From assembly GCF_902859935.1 (NCBI RefSeq), contig NZ_CADIKI010000019.1:1-64000 (forward strand): 64,000 bases of DNA. Reading direction: 5' to 3'. Source of the DNA: Paraburkholderia fynbosensis (GTDB lineage: Bacteria > Pseudomonadota > Gammaproteobacteria > Burkholderiales > Burkholderiaceae). This document shows, one piece after another, positions 1-8,700 of this stretch. Within the stretch, counting starts at the first letter, position 1. Each line of letters opens with the position of its first letter. Made by a program: the position numbers and the translations under genes. The notes under the pieces are model-generated. The model did no database searches, had not been told where the DNA came from, and was given only the letters and a program-made list of their open reading frames with translations.

Positions 1-56
1 ACTCCACGCCGATGATAGTGCGGATTGCCCGTGTGAAAGTAGGTAATCGTCAGGCT
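1..56 (+). rRNA. rrf: 5S ribosomal RNA, 3' end only
   Basis: The first bases match the 3' half of bacterial 5S rRNA: the GCCGATGATAGTG loop region followed by GTGAAAGTAGGTAATCGTCAGG. The 5' half and the rest of the rrn operon lie outside the window. The exact 3' end is inferred from the E. coli pattern ending in CAGGCAT. A strong terminator follows a few bases later, as expected at the end of an rrn operon. Confidence 0.9.
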
Positions 57-68
57 CCCCAGCAGCAA

Positions 69-104
69 CAGAAACCCCACCCCGAAAAAGGTGGGGTTTC
101 TGCG
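69..104 (+). terminator. rrn operon intrinsic terminator
   Basis: A perfect 13-bp stem (CAGAAACCCCACC / GGTGGGGTTTCTG) encloses a short A-rich loop just after the 5S gene. The T run lies inside the right arm and just beyond it. This is the usual layout for the end of an rRNA operon. Confidence 0.85.
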
Positions 105-168
105 TTTACGGAAGGACTGGGATCACTATATAAGTGAGAGCCTTGGGTTTGGAACAGTCAAGCAAGTC

Positions 169-197
169 TTGACAGCAAGCGGTTGTTCCCCCATAAT
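169..197 (+). promoter_or_regulatory. sigma70 promoter of the tRNA-tuf operon
   Basis: A perfect -35 box TTGACA (169-174) is followed after 17 bp by CATAAT (192-197), one mismatch from the consensus -10. It lies 15 bp before tRNA-Tyr and after the rrn terminator, so it probably drives the tRNA-Tyr/Gly/Thr-tuf-tRNA-Trp-secE-nusG transcript. Confidence 0.7.
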
Positions 198-211
198 CAT
201 CAGTTCTCTGC

Positions 212-297
212 GGAGGGGTGCCCGAGTGGCTAAAGGGGGCAGACTGTAAATCTGTTGGCTTACGCCTACGTTGGTTCGAATCCAACCTCCTCCACCA
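212..297 (+). tRNA. tRNA-Tyr (anticodon GTA)
   Basis: This is an 86-nt class II tRNA with a long variable arm, acceptor stem GGAGGGG/CTCCTCC and an encoded CCA end. The anticodon GTA is at 246-248 in the loop CTGTAAA, and the T-loop reads GGTTCGAATCC. It is the first gene of a tRNA-tuf operon, an arrangement also known from the E. coli tufB operon. Confidence 0.97.
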
Positions 298-338
298 GAA
301 TGCAAGTTGTAGCAGTTGTTGGGAATCCATGCATCCTT

Positions 339-412
339 GCGGGTGTAGCTCAATGGTAGAGCAGAAGCCTTCCAAGCTTACGACGAGGGTTCGATTCCCT
401 TCACCCGCTCCA
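339..412 (+). tRNA. tRNA-Gly (anticodon TCC)
   Basis: A 74-nt cloverleaf with acceptor stem GCGGGTG/CACCCGC, D-loop AGCTCAATGGTAGAGC, anticodon TCC at 371-373, T-loop GGTTCGATTCC and an encoded CCA. It lies 41 bp after tRNA-Tyr and should be processed from the same transcript. Confidence 0.97.
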
Positions 413-428
413 GCAATACAGAAGTAGC

Positions 429-503
<75 letters not shown>

Positions 504-566
504 GAAGTACTCGGTGATTGTTTGCGCCCGGCGCAACGTACGGAAAAATCCTCTTAGGAGTCGAAA

Positions 567-1757
567 ATGGCCAAGGGTAAGTTTGAGCGGACCAAGCCGC
601 ACGTGAACGTCGGCACGATCGGTCACGTTGACCACGGCAAGACCACGCTGACGGCAGCGATCACGACGGTTCTGACGCAGAAGTTTGGCGGCGAAGCGAA
701 GGCATACGACCAGATCGACGCGGCGCCGGAAGAAAAGGCACGTGGTATCACCATCAACACGGCACACGTCGAGTACGAAACGGCTAACCGCCACTACGCC
801 CACGTCGACTGCCCGGGCCACGCTGACTATGTGAAGAACATGATCACGGGCGCAGCGCAGATGGACGGCGCGATCCTGGTGTGCTCGGCTGCAGACGGCC
901 CGATGCCGCAAACGCGTGAGCACATCCTGCTGGCGCGTCAGGTTGGCGTTCCGTACATCATCGTGTTCCTGAACAAGTGCGACATGGTGGACGACGCTGA
1001 GCTGCTGGAGCTGGTCGAGATGGAAGTTCGCGAACTTCTGTCGAAGTACGACTTCCCGGGCGACGACACGCCGATCATCAAGGGTTCGGCCAAGCTGGCG
1101 CTGGAAGGCGACAAGGGCGAGCTGGGCGAAGTGGCGATCATGAGCCTGGCCGACGCGCTGGACACGTACATCCCGACGCCGGAGCGCGCGGTTGACGGTT
1201 CGTTCCTGATGCCGGTGGAAGACGTGTTCTCGATCTCGGGTCGCGGCACGGTGGTGACGGGTCGCGTTGAGCGCGGCATCGTCAAGGTCGGCGAAGAAAT
1301 CGAAATCGTCGGTATCAAGCCGACGGTGAAGACGACCTGCACGGGCGTGGAAATGTTCCGCAAGCTGCTCGACCAGGGTCAGGCAGGCGACAACGTGGGT
1401 ATCCTGCTGCGTGGCACGAAGCGTGAAGACGTGGAGCGTGGCCAGGTTCTGGCGAAGCCGGGTTCGATCAACCCGCACACGCACTTCACGGCTGAAGTGT
1501 ACGTGCTGAGCAAGGACGAAGGTGGCCGTCACACGCCGTTCTTCAACAACTATCGTCCGCAGTTCTACTTCCGTACGACGGACGTGACGGGCTCGATCGA
1601 GTTGCCGAAGGACAAGGAAATGGTCATGCCGGGCGACAACGTGTCGATCACGGTGAAGCTGATCAACCCGATCGCGATGGAAGAAGGTCTGCGTTTCGCC
1701 ATTCGCGAAGGCGGCCGTACGGTCGGCGCGGGTGTGGTTGCCAAGATTCTCGAGTAA
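567..1757 (+). CDS. tuf: Elongation factor Tu (first copy)
   Basis: The 396-aa product is EF-Tu, the GTPase that delivers aminoacyl-tRNA to the ribosomal A site. The G1 motif GHVDHGKT is at residues 19-26, the G3 motif DCPGH near 81-85 and the G4 motif NKCD near 136-139. EF-Tu beta-barrel domains II and III follow. An AGGAG ribosome-binding site ends 6 bp before the ATG. The protein is identical to the second copy at 19732-20922; the DNA differs only in codons 2-7. This copy sits in a tRNA operon, the other in the str operon. Confidence 0.98.
   Translation: MAKGKFERTKPHVNVGTIGHVDHGKTTLTAAITTVLTQKFGGEAKAYDQIDAAPEEKARGITINTAHVEYETANRHYAHVDCPGHADYVKNMITGAAQMDGAILVCSAADGPMPQTREHILLARQVGVPYIIVFLNKCDMVDDAELLELVEMEVRELLSKYDFPGDDTPIIKGSAKLALEGDKGELGEVAIMSLADALDTYIPTPERAVDGSFLMPVEDVFSISGRGTVVTGRVERGIVKVGEEIEIVGIKPTVKTTCTGVEMFRKLLDQGQAGDNVGILLRGTKREDVERGQVLAKPGSINPHTHFTAEVYVLSKDEGGRHTPFFNNYRPQFYFRTTDVTGSIELPKDKEMVMPGDNVSITVKLINPIAMEEGLRFAIREGGRTVGAGVVAKILE
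588..1757 (+). repeat. Long direct repeat, tuf copy 1
   Basis: From codon 8 to the stop codon this sequence appears identical to 19753-20922, about 1170 bp, by line-by-line reading. Identity ends abruptly on both sides: five synonymous changes lie in codons 2-7, and the flanks are unrelated. It can serve as a homologous recombination or gene conversion tract between the two operons. Confidence 0.9.
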
Positions 1758-1821
1758 CGCCAGATCGTTCTCGTTGATCGGTGGTTTCGGGGTTGGCGGT
1801 GTCGTCAACCCCAAATGGTTT

Positions 1822-1897
1822 AGGGGCATAGCTCAACTGGCAGAGCGTCGGTCTCCAAAACCGAAGGTTGGGGGTTCGATTCCCTCTGCCCCTGCCA
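1822..1897 (+). tRNA. tRNA-Trp (anticodon CCA)
   Basis: A 76-nt cloverleaf with acceptor stem AGGGGCA/TGCCCCT, anticodon CCA at 1855-1857, T-loop GGTTCGATTCC and an encoded CCA end. It lies between tuf and secE, a common place for tRNA-Trp. A 7-bp GGGGTTG/CAACCCC hairpin in the tuf-tRNA spacer (1789-1812) may help processing. Confidence 0.97.
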
Positions 1898-1933
1898 ACT
1901 CTTGCGTCGTGTATGGCGCTTCGTTAAGGTGTT

Positions 1934-2314
1934 ATGGCGAATCCTTCCGTCGAAACTGTAAATACATCCGGCGACAAGTTGATGCTCGTTGCAGGCGTAT
2001 TGTTGGTCTTGGCCGGGTTCGTGGGGTTCTTCTGGCTCAATGGTCAGGAATGGTACATCCGCGGAGCTGCCTTGGCTGTTGGTGCGATCGCGGGTGTTGT
2101 GGTCGGTCTTCTCTCCGCGCCTGGCAAGGGTTTTATCGCTTTCGCCAAAGATTCGTACAAGGAAGTCCGTAAGGTTGTTTGGCCTACTCGTAAAGAGGCT
2201 ACCCAGACAACGCTCGTAGTTTTCGGCTTCGTGTTCGTCATGGCAATTTTTCTTTGGGTTAGTGATAAATCCATCGAATGGGCGATTTTCTCGGTGATTC
2301 TGGGTTGGAAATGA
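1934..2314 (+). CDS. secE: Preprotein translocase subunit SecE
   Basis: This 126-aa protein is the SecE subunit that clamps the SecYEG channel in the inner membrane. Its length and three hydrophobic segments (about residues 15-33, 38-60 and 95-120) match the long E. coli-type SecE. The conserved amphipathic stretch SYKEVRKVVWPTRKE precedes the last membrane segment, the SecE signature. It is followed 1 bp later by nusG, the usual partner, so the two are probably translationally coupled. Confidence 0.97.
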   Translation: MANPSVETVNTSGDKLMLVAGVLLVLAGFVGFFWLNGQEWYIRGAALAVGAIAGVVVGLLSAPGKGFIAFAKDSYKEVRKVVWPTRKEATQTTLVVFGFVFVMAIFLWVSDKSIEWAIFSVILGWK

Positions 2315-2315
2315 T

Positions 2316-2873
2316 ATGAGCGATACTCCGGCATCTCCGAGTGGCAAGCGTTGGTATGTGGTGCACGCCTACTCCGGTATGGAGAAGAGCGTGCAACGTG
2401 CGCTTCAAGAGCGCATCGAACGTGCTGGCATGCAAGATCAGTTTGGTCAAATCCTCGTTCCGACTGAAGAAGTGGTCGAGGTAAAGGGTGGTCACAAATC
2501 GGTGACCGAACGCCGTTTCTTCCCGGGCTACGTGCTTGTGGAAATGGAAATGACAGACGAAACGTGGCACCTAGTGAAGAACACGGCTAAGGTGACCGGT
2601 TTCGTTGGCGGTGCGCGAAATCGTCCGAGCCCGATTTCCCCGCGGGAAGTCGAGAAGATCATGTCGCAAATGCAGGAAGGCGTGGAAAAGCCGCGCCCGA
2701 AGACCCTGTTCGAAGTTGGCGAAATGGTCCGGGTGAAGGATGGTCCTTTCACGGATTTCAACGGCAGCGTCGAAGAAGTGAACTACGAAAAGTCCCGCGT
2801 CCGTGTTTCCGTCACAATCTTCGGCCGCGCAACGCCGGTCGAGCTGGAATTCGGCCAGGTCGAAAAGTTGTAA
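2316..2873 (+). CDS. nusG: Transcription termination/antitermination factor NusG
   Basis: The 185-aa product is NusG, which binds the RNA polymerase clamp, suppresses pausing and links polymerase to Rho or ribosomal S10. The N-terminal NGN domain starts at KRWYVVHAYSGMEKSVQRAL and runs to about residue 120. The C-terminal KOW domain (GEMVRVKDGPFTDFNGSVEE) fills the rest. The ATG lies 1 bp after the secE stop. A hairpin follows the gene before rplK. Confidence 0.98.
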   Translation: MSDTPASPSGKRWYVVHAYSGMEKSVQRALQERIERAGMQDQFGQILVPTEEVVEVKGGHKSVTERRFFPGYVLVEMEMTDETWHLVKNTAKVTGFVGGARNRPSPISPREVEKIMSQMQEGVEKPRPKTLFEVGEMVRVKDGPFTDFNGSVEEVNYEKSRVRVSVTIFGRATPVELEFGQVEKL

Positions 2874-2883
2874 TGCAGAATTC

Positions 2884-2913
2884 TACGGGGTGCGCCGATC
2901 GGTGCACCCCGTA
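2884..2913 (+). terminator. Hairpin between nusG and rplK
   Basis: A 10-bp perfect stem TACGGGGTGC/GCACCCCGTA encloses a 10-nt loop, 10 bp after nusG. It is followed only by ATTTCG, with no strong T run, so it is more likely an attenuator or processing hairpin than a full terminator. Confidence 0.5.
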
Positions 2914-3037
2914 TTTCGCGCTTACGGCCCGCGCTAAGGTCGTTGAGGAGCGTCAGTAGTCGATTTTTGGCGAACGCGCGCTACTACTCACTGAACGTTC
3001 GCATGTATTCCTGCAACGTTCCAAAGAGGTTTTCAAC

Positions 3038-3469
3038 ATGGCAAAGAAGATCATCGGCTTTATCAAGCTGCAGATTCCTGCAGGTAAAGCCAACCCGTCG
3101 CCGCCGGTCGGTCCGGCACTGGGCCAACGCGGCCTGAACATCATGGAGTTCTGCAAGGCGTTCAACGCGCAGACTCAAGCCATGGAACCGGGCCTGCCGA
3201 TTCCGGTCGTGATCACCGCGTTTGCTGACAAGAGCTTCACGTTTGTCCTGAAAACGCCGCCGGCTACGGTGCTGATCAAAAAGGCTGCGAAGATCGACAA
3301 GGGCTCGAGCAAGCCGCATACCGACAAGGTCGGCAAGATCACCCGTGCTCAAGCAGAAGACATCGCCAAGACCAAGATGCCCGATCTGACGGCAGCTGAT
3401 CTGGACGCAGCGGTTCGTACGATCGCTGGTAGCGCCCGCTCGATGGGCATCACCGTGGAGGGCGTGTAA
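3038..3469 (+). CDS. rplK: 50S ribosomal protein L11
   Basis: This 143-aa protein is L11, part of the GTPase-associated centre at the base of the L7/L12 stalk and needed for RelA-dependent stringent response. The start MAKKIIGFIKLQIPAGKANPS and the motif PPVGPALGQRGLNIMEFCK are diagnostic. An AGAGG site precedes the ATG by 8 bp. The 164-bp gap after nusG is where E. coli keeps the L11 promoter and the L1 translational operator. rplA follows with no gap. Confidence 0.98.
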   Translation: MAKKIIGFIKLQIPAGKANPSPPVGPALGQRGLNIMEFCKAFNAQTQAMEPGLPIPVVITAFADKSFTFVLKTPPATVLIKKAAKIDKGSSKPHTDKVGKITRAQAEDIAKTKMPDLTAADLDAAVRTIAGSARSMGITVEGV

Positions 3470-4168
3470 ATGGCTAAGCTTTCGAAGCGTCTGCAAGCTT
3501 TTGCAGCCAAGGTAGATCGTCAGAAGCTGTACGCGATCGACGAAGCTCTGTCGATCGTCAAGGAATGCGCAAGCGCGAAATTCGACGAGTCGATCGACGT
3601 TGCAGTGCAACTTGGCATCGACGCGAAGAAGTCGGATCAAGTGGTTCGTGGTTCGGTCGTGCTGCCGGCTGGTACCGGTAAGTCGGTCCGCGTCGCGGTG
3701 TTCGCGCAAGGTGAAAAGGCCGAGCAAGCTCGTGCAGCTGGCGCAGAAGTCGTCGGTATGGAAGACCTGGCGGAACAGGTCAAGGCTGGCAAGCTGGACT
3801 TCGACATCGTGATCGCTTCGCCGGACACGATGCGTGTCGTCGGTACGCTGGGTCAGATTCTCGGCCCCCGCGGCCTGATGCCGAACCCGAAGGTCGGTAC
3901 GGTTACGCCGGACGTCGCGACTGCAGTCAAGAACGCCAAGGCTGGCCAGGTGCAATTCCGTGTCGACAAGGCCGGTATCATCCACGCGACCATCGGCCGT
4001 GCTTCGTTTGAGCCGACGGCTCTGCGTAGCAACCTGAGCGCGCTGGTCGAAGCCCTGCAAAAGGCGAAGCCGGCAACGAGCAAGGGTGTCTACCTGCGTA
4101 AGGTCGCAGTGTCGAGCACGATGGGTGTTGGCGTTCGCGTCGACCAGACATCGCTCGCGGCACAATAA
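3470..4168 (+). CDS. rplA: 50S ribosomal protein L1
   Basis: The 232-aa product is L1, which forms the mobile L1 stalk guiding E-site tRNA release. In E. coli it also represses translation of the rplKA mRNA. The motif LGPRGLMPNPKVGTVTPDVA is the L1 signature. The ATG directly follows the rplK stop codon, indicating translational coupling. The 302-bp region after it is the leader of rplJ. Confidence 0.98.
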   Translation: MAKLSKRLQAFAAKVDRQKLYAIDEALSIVKECASAKFDESIDVAVQLGIDAKKSDQVVRGSVVLPAGTGKSVRVAVFAQGEKAEQARAAGAEVVGMEDLAEQVKAGKLDFDIVIASPDTMRVVGTLGQILGPRGLMPNPKVGTVTPDVATAVKNAKAGQVQFRVDKAGIIHATIGRASFEPTALRSNLSALVEALQKAKPATSKGVYLRKVAVSSTMGVGVRVDQTSLAAQ

Positions 4169-4470
4169 TAAATTTCATCGCCTTGACGTAAGTCGGGGCG
4201 GTTTTATGGGCTTTGGGCGGTTGTGAGGTGGCAGTCTGCATCGCACAGCCGGTTGTCAAAGACCGTTGGCGGGCAAGCAGCAGGTAGGCGAGTCCTTAAT
4301 GTCAAGCCAACGCAGATGGCGAACCCGAAAAGGTTTTGTAGTGATGAAGCCGGCTGATGTCCGCAGCAATGCGAGTGTCGGGCGGTCGAAATACTCCTGA
4401 CTGGTCGGACGCCGTTATTGAACGCGGTACACAAAGCGCACGCTGTGTGTATCGAATCTGGAGGTTAACC
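4169..4470 (+). promoter_or_regulatory. rplJ leader (likely L10 autoregulatory region)
   Basis: This is 302 bp without a gene between rplA and rplJ. In many bacteria this position carries the L10 leader, an RNA structure bound by the L10(L12)4 complex to repress rplJL translation. I cannot verify the fold here. An open frame extends upstream of rplJ to 4357, but the GGAGG site at 4460-4464 places the real start at GTG 4471. A weak TTGACG at 4183 could mark a promoter, but its -10 is poor. Confidence 0.5.
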
Positions 4471-4974
4471 GTGCCACTCAACAAAGAAAGCAAGCAGGCT
4501 GTGGTCGCTGAGGTTGCCGCGCAAGTCGCGAAAGCCCAGACCGTGGTTCTGGCTGAGTATCGTGGAATCGCGGTTGGCGATCTGACCAAGCTGCGCGCGA
4601 AAGCGCGTGAGCAACAGGTTTACCTTCGCGTGTTGAAAAACACGCTGGCGCGTCGCGCTGTCGAAGGTACCCCGTTTGCTCCGCTGGCAGAGCAGATGAC
4701 TGGCCCCCTGATCTACGGCATCTCGGAAGATGCAATTGCTGCTGCTAAGGTCGTCAACGACTTCAGCAAGGGCAATGACAAGTTGGTCATCAAGGCTGGT
4801 TCCTACGAAGGCAAGGTGATGGACAAAGCTGGCGTGCAAGCGCTGGCAAACATCCCGAGCCGCGAAGAACTGCTCTCCAAGCTGTTGTACGTTATGCAAG
4901 CACCTGTTTCCGGCTTTGCGCGCGCTTTGGCCGCGCTGGCAGAAAAGAAACAAGGCGAAGAAACCGCTGCGTAA
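4471..4974 (+). CDS. rplJ: 50S ribosomal protein L10
   Basis: The 167-aa product is L10, the base of the ribosomal stalk, whose C-terminal helix binds L7/L12 dimers. It begins MPLNKESKQAVVAEVAAQ, typical of the family. The GTG start is chosen because GGAGG ends 6 bp upstream and the length fits the roughly 165-aa family norm. An upstream ATG at 4357 would add 38 residues with no similarity to L10. rplL follows after 63 bp. Confidence 0.97.
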   Translation: MPLNKESKQAVVAEVAAQVAKAQTVVLAEYRGIAVGDLTKLRAKAREQQVYLRVLKNTLARRAVEGTPFAPLAEQMTGPLIYGISEDAIAAAKVVNDFSKGNDKLVIKAGSYEGKVMDKAGVQALANIPSREELLSKLLYVMQAPVSGFARALAALAEKKQGEETAA

Positions 4975-5037
4975 CGGACTTCAGCCGAGCGTGATTGATC
5001 GCTGGCTGTATCCGAATTCAATTTAGGAGTATTTCAA

Positions 5038-5412
5038 ATGGCAATCGCAAAAGAAGACATCCTCGAAGCCGTAGGCTCGATGTCGGTTCTGGAACTGAAC
5101 GAGCTGGTTAAGGCGTTCGAAGAAAAGTTTGGCGTGTCGGCAGCTGCTGTTGCAGTGGCAGGCCCGGCAGGCGGCGGCGCTGCTGCTGCTGCTGAAGAGC
5201 AGACCGAATTCACGGTCAACCTGGTTGAAGTCGGCGCCAACAAGGTTTCCGTCATTAAAGCTGTCCGTGAACTGACGGGTCTCGGCCTGAAGGAAGCGAA
5301 GGACCTGGTCGACGGTGCTCCGAAGCCTGTTAAGGAATCGGTACCGAAGGCTGCTGCTGAAGAAGCCAAGAAGAAGTTGGAAGAAGCCGGCGCGAAGGCT
5401 GAAATCAAGTAA
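5038..5412 (+). CDS. rplL: 50S ribosomal protein L7/L12
   Basis: This 124-aa acidic protein is L7/L12, present as multiple dimers on the stalk to recruit translational GTPases. It has an N-terminal dimerisation helix (residues 1-33), a flexible Ala/Gly hinge (about 36-55) and the conserved C-terminal domain with KVSVIKAVRELTGLGLKEAK. AGGAG lies 8 bp before the ATG. A terminator-like hairpin follows, as expected for rplL-rpoB attenuation. Confidence 0.98.
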   Translation: MAIAKEDILEAVGSMSVLELNELVKAFEEKFGVSAAAVAVAGPAGGGAAAAAEEQTEFTVNLVEVGANKVSVIKAVRELTGLGLKEAKDLVDGAPKPVKESVPKAAAEEAKKKLEEAGAKAEIK

Positions 5413-5430
5413 GTTTCAGCGCGCTGTGCG

Positions 5431-5463
5431 AAGGCTGGCGGTTTTCCACCGCCGGCCTTTTTG
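5431..5463 (+). terminator. rplL-rpoB attenuator/terminator
   Basis: An 11-bp stem AAGGCTGGCGG/CCGCCGGCCTT, with one G-T pair, ends in TTTTTG 18 bp after rplL. E. coli has a partial terminator at the same place that lowers rpoBC expression relative to the ribosomal genes. The same role is inferred here. Confidence 0.75.
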
Positions 5464-5515
5464 TGCTTTGTGGGAGCCGCGTTTTTAAAGACCGTTTCGG
5501 TAGAAACGAGACTCC

Positions 5516-5574
5516 CAGAAGCCAAAGAAAACCGCCCTTCGGTAATATTGACCGGCGTTTTTCTTTGTCTTCTG
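5516..5574 (+). other. Long near-perfect RNA stem in the rplL-rpoB spacer
   Basis: Two arms, 5516-5536 and 5554-5574, pair over 21 positions with two mismatched positions (C5522/T5568 and C5532/T5558). The loop is 17 nt. This fits an RNase III processing site such as the one in the E. coli rplL-rpoB spacer. The spacer is 369 bp long; the remainder, 5575-5781, shows nothing I recognise. Confidence 0.6.
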
Positions 5575-5781
5575 AAGCGACTGCAGAAGGCAAGTTTGGT
5601 CGGGTAGCGGGCAACATAGGCATCCGCTGCCGTCAGCCAGCGGTTGGTAGCGGCCAACCACCAAGCTTCTAGGCTCGTTCAAGCCATCGGACGGCCATCG
5701 GGTCTCAGTCGGTGAACACTCGGGTTGTCTCATCAAGGTATCCTGCCTCGACAACAATGCCCGCCGTGATTCGGAGATCGT

Positions 5782-8700
5782 ATGCAATATTCCTTCACCG
5801 AGAAGAAGCGTATTCGCAAGAGTTTTGCGAAGCGCCCCATCGTTCACCAAGTACCTTTCCTGCTGGCTACCCAGCTTGAATCATTCAGCACGTTTCTGCA
5901 AGCAGACACGTCGTCTACGCAACGCAAGCCGGAAGGCCTGCAGGCTGCGTTTACCTCCGTTTTCCCGATCGTTTCGCATAACGGGTTCGCTCGTCTCGAG
6001 TTTGTCAGCTACATGCTGTCGCCGCCAGCATTCAATATCAAGGAATGTCAGCAGCGCGGTTTGACGTACTGCTCGGCCCTGCGCGCGAAAGTACGCCTGG
6101 TGCTGCTCGACAAGGAATCGCCGAGCAAGCCGGTCGTCAAGGAAGTGAAGGAACAGGAAGTGTACATGGGCGAAATTCCGCTCATGACGCCGACCGGTTC
6201 GTTCGTCATCAACGGCACGGAACGTGTGATTGTTTCGCAGCTGCACCGTTCGCCGGGCGTGTTCTTTGAACACGACAAGGGCAAGACGCACAGCTCGGGC
6301 AAGCTCCTGTTCTCCGCTCGTATCATTCCTTACCGCGGTTCGTGGCTCGACTTCGAGTTCGACCCGAAGGACGTGCTGTATTTCCGCGTCGACCGTCGCC
6401 GCAAGATGCCGGTCACGATCCTGTTGAAGGCAATCGGCCTCACGCCGGAGCAGATCCTCGCAAACTTCTTCGTGTTCGACAATTTCACGCTGATGCCGGA
6501 AGGCGCGCAGATGGAATTCGTGCCGGAGCGTCTGCGTGGCGAAGTCGCGCGCTTCGACATCTCGGACCGCGACGGCAACGTGATCGTTCAGAAGGACAAG
6601 CGGATCAACGCGAAGCACATTCGCGACCTCGACAACGCGAAGACCAAGTTCATCTCGGTCCCGGAAGACTATCTGCTCGGCCGCGTGCTGGCGAAGAACG
6701 TCGTCGATGGCGACACCGGTGAAGTCATCGCCAACGCGAACGACGAAATCACCGAAACCGTCCTCGAGAAGCTGCGCGAAGCGAAGATCAAAGACATCCA
6801 GACGCTCTACACGAACGATCTGGATCAAGGTCCGTACATCTCGTCGACCCTGCGTATCGACGAAACCGCGGACAAGATGGCCGCTCGCATCGCGATCTAC
6901 CGCATGATGCGTCCGGGCGAACCGCCGACCGAAGAAGCGGTCGAGGCGCTGTTCAACCGTCTGTTCTACAGCGAAGACGCATACGACCTGTCCAAGGTGG
7001 GTCGTATGAAGTTCAATCGTCGCGTGGGTCGCGACGAAATCGTCGGTCCGATGACGTTGCAAGACGACGACATCCTCGCCACGATCAAGATCCTGGTCGA
7101 ACTGCGTAACGGCAAGGGCGAAGTGGACGACATCGACCACTTGGGCAATCGCCGTGTGCGTTGCGTCGGCGAACTGGCGGAAAACCAGTTCCGTGCAGGT
7201 CTCGTGCGTGTCGAACGTGCGGTGAAGGAACGCCTCGGCCAGGCCGAAAGCGAAAACCTGATGCCGCACGATCTGATCAACTCGAAGCCGATTTCGTCGG
7301 CGATTCGCGAGTTCTTCGGTTCGTCGCAGCTGTCGCAGTTCATGGACCAAACGAATCCGCTGTCGGAAATCACCCACAAGCGCCGTGTTTCGGCACTTGG
7401 CCCGGGCGGTTTGACGCGTGAGCGCGCTGGCTTTGAAGTCCGCGACGTGCACCCGACTCACTACGGTCGTGTGTGCCCGATTGAAACACCGGAAGGTCCG
7501 AACATCGGCCTGATCAACTCGCTGGCTCTGTACGCGCACCTGAACGAATACGGCTTCCTCGAAACGCCGTACCGCAAGGTCGTGGGCAGCAAGGTCACCG
7601 ATCAGATCGATTACCTGTCGGCGATCGAAGAAGGCCGTTACGTGATCGCTCAGGCGAACGCGGCGGTGGCTGCCGACGGCTCGCTGACCGACGAACTGGT
7701 GTCGTCGCGTGAAGCCGGCGAAACGCTGATGGTCACGCCGGATCGCATCCAGTACATGGACGTGGCGCCGTCGCAGATCGTGTCGGTTGCAGCATCGCTG
7801 ATTCCGTTCCTCGAGCACGATGACGCGAACCGCGCATTGATGGGTTCGAACATGCAGCGTCAGGCTGTGCCGTGTCTGCGTCCTGAAAAGGCCGTGGTCG
7901 GTACGGGTATCGAACGCACCGTGGCTGTCGACTCGGGTACGACGGTTCAGGCATTCCGCGGCGGTGTGGTCGATTACGTCGACGCAGGCCGTATCGTGAT
8001 TCGCGTGAACGACGACGAAGCGGTTGCGGGCGATGTCGGTGTGGACATCTACAACCTGATCAAGTACACGCGTTCGAACCAGAACACGAACATCAACCAG
8101 CGTCCGATCGTGAAGATGGGCGATAAGGTTGCGCGCGGCGACGTGCTAGCTGACGGCGCATCGACTGATCTGGGTGAGCTCGCGCTCGGCCAGAACATGC
8201 TGATCGCGTTCATGCCGTGGAACGGCTACAACTTCGAAGACTCGATTTTGATCTCGGAGAAGGTGGTTGCTGACGACCGCTACACGTCGATCCACATCGA
8301 AGAACTGAATGTCGTGGCTCGCGACACGAAGCTCGGACCGGAAGAAATCACGCGCGACATTTCGAACCTCGCGGAAGTGCAGCTTGGCCGTCTCGACGAG
8401 TCGGGCATCGTGTACATCGGCGCGGAAGTCGAAGCGGGCGACGTGCTGGTCGGTAAGGTCACGCCGAAGGGCGAAACCCAGCTGACGCCAGAAGAAAAGC
8501 TGCTGCGCGCGATCTTCGGCGAGAAGGCTTCGGACGTGAAGGACACGTCGCTGCGCGTGCCGTCGGGCATGAGCGGCACGGTGATCGACGTTCAAGTGTT
8601 CACGCGTGAAGGCATTCAGCGCGACAAGCGTGCGCAACAGATCATCGACGATGAACTGAAGCGCTATCGCCTCGACCTGAACGACCAGCTGCGCATCGTG

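Noticed and set aside
7300..7420. Rifampicin-resistance substitutions in rpoB
   Set aside because: The usual Asp, His and Ser positions in the cluster are wild type; the Thr in QTNP is outside the common resistance set and is probably a natural variant.
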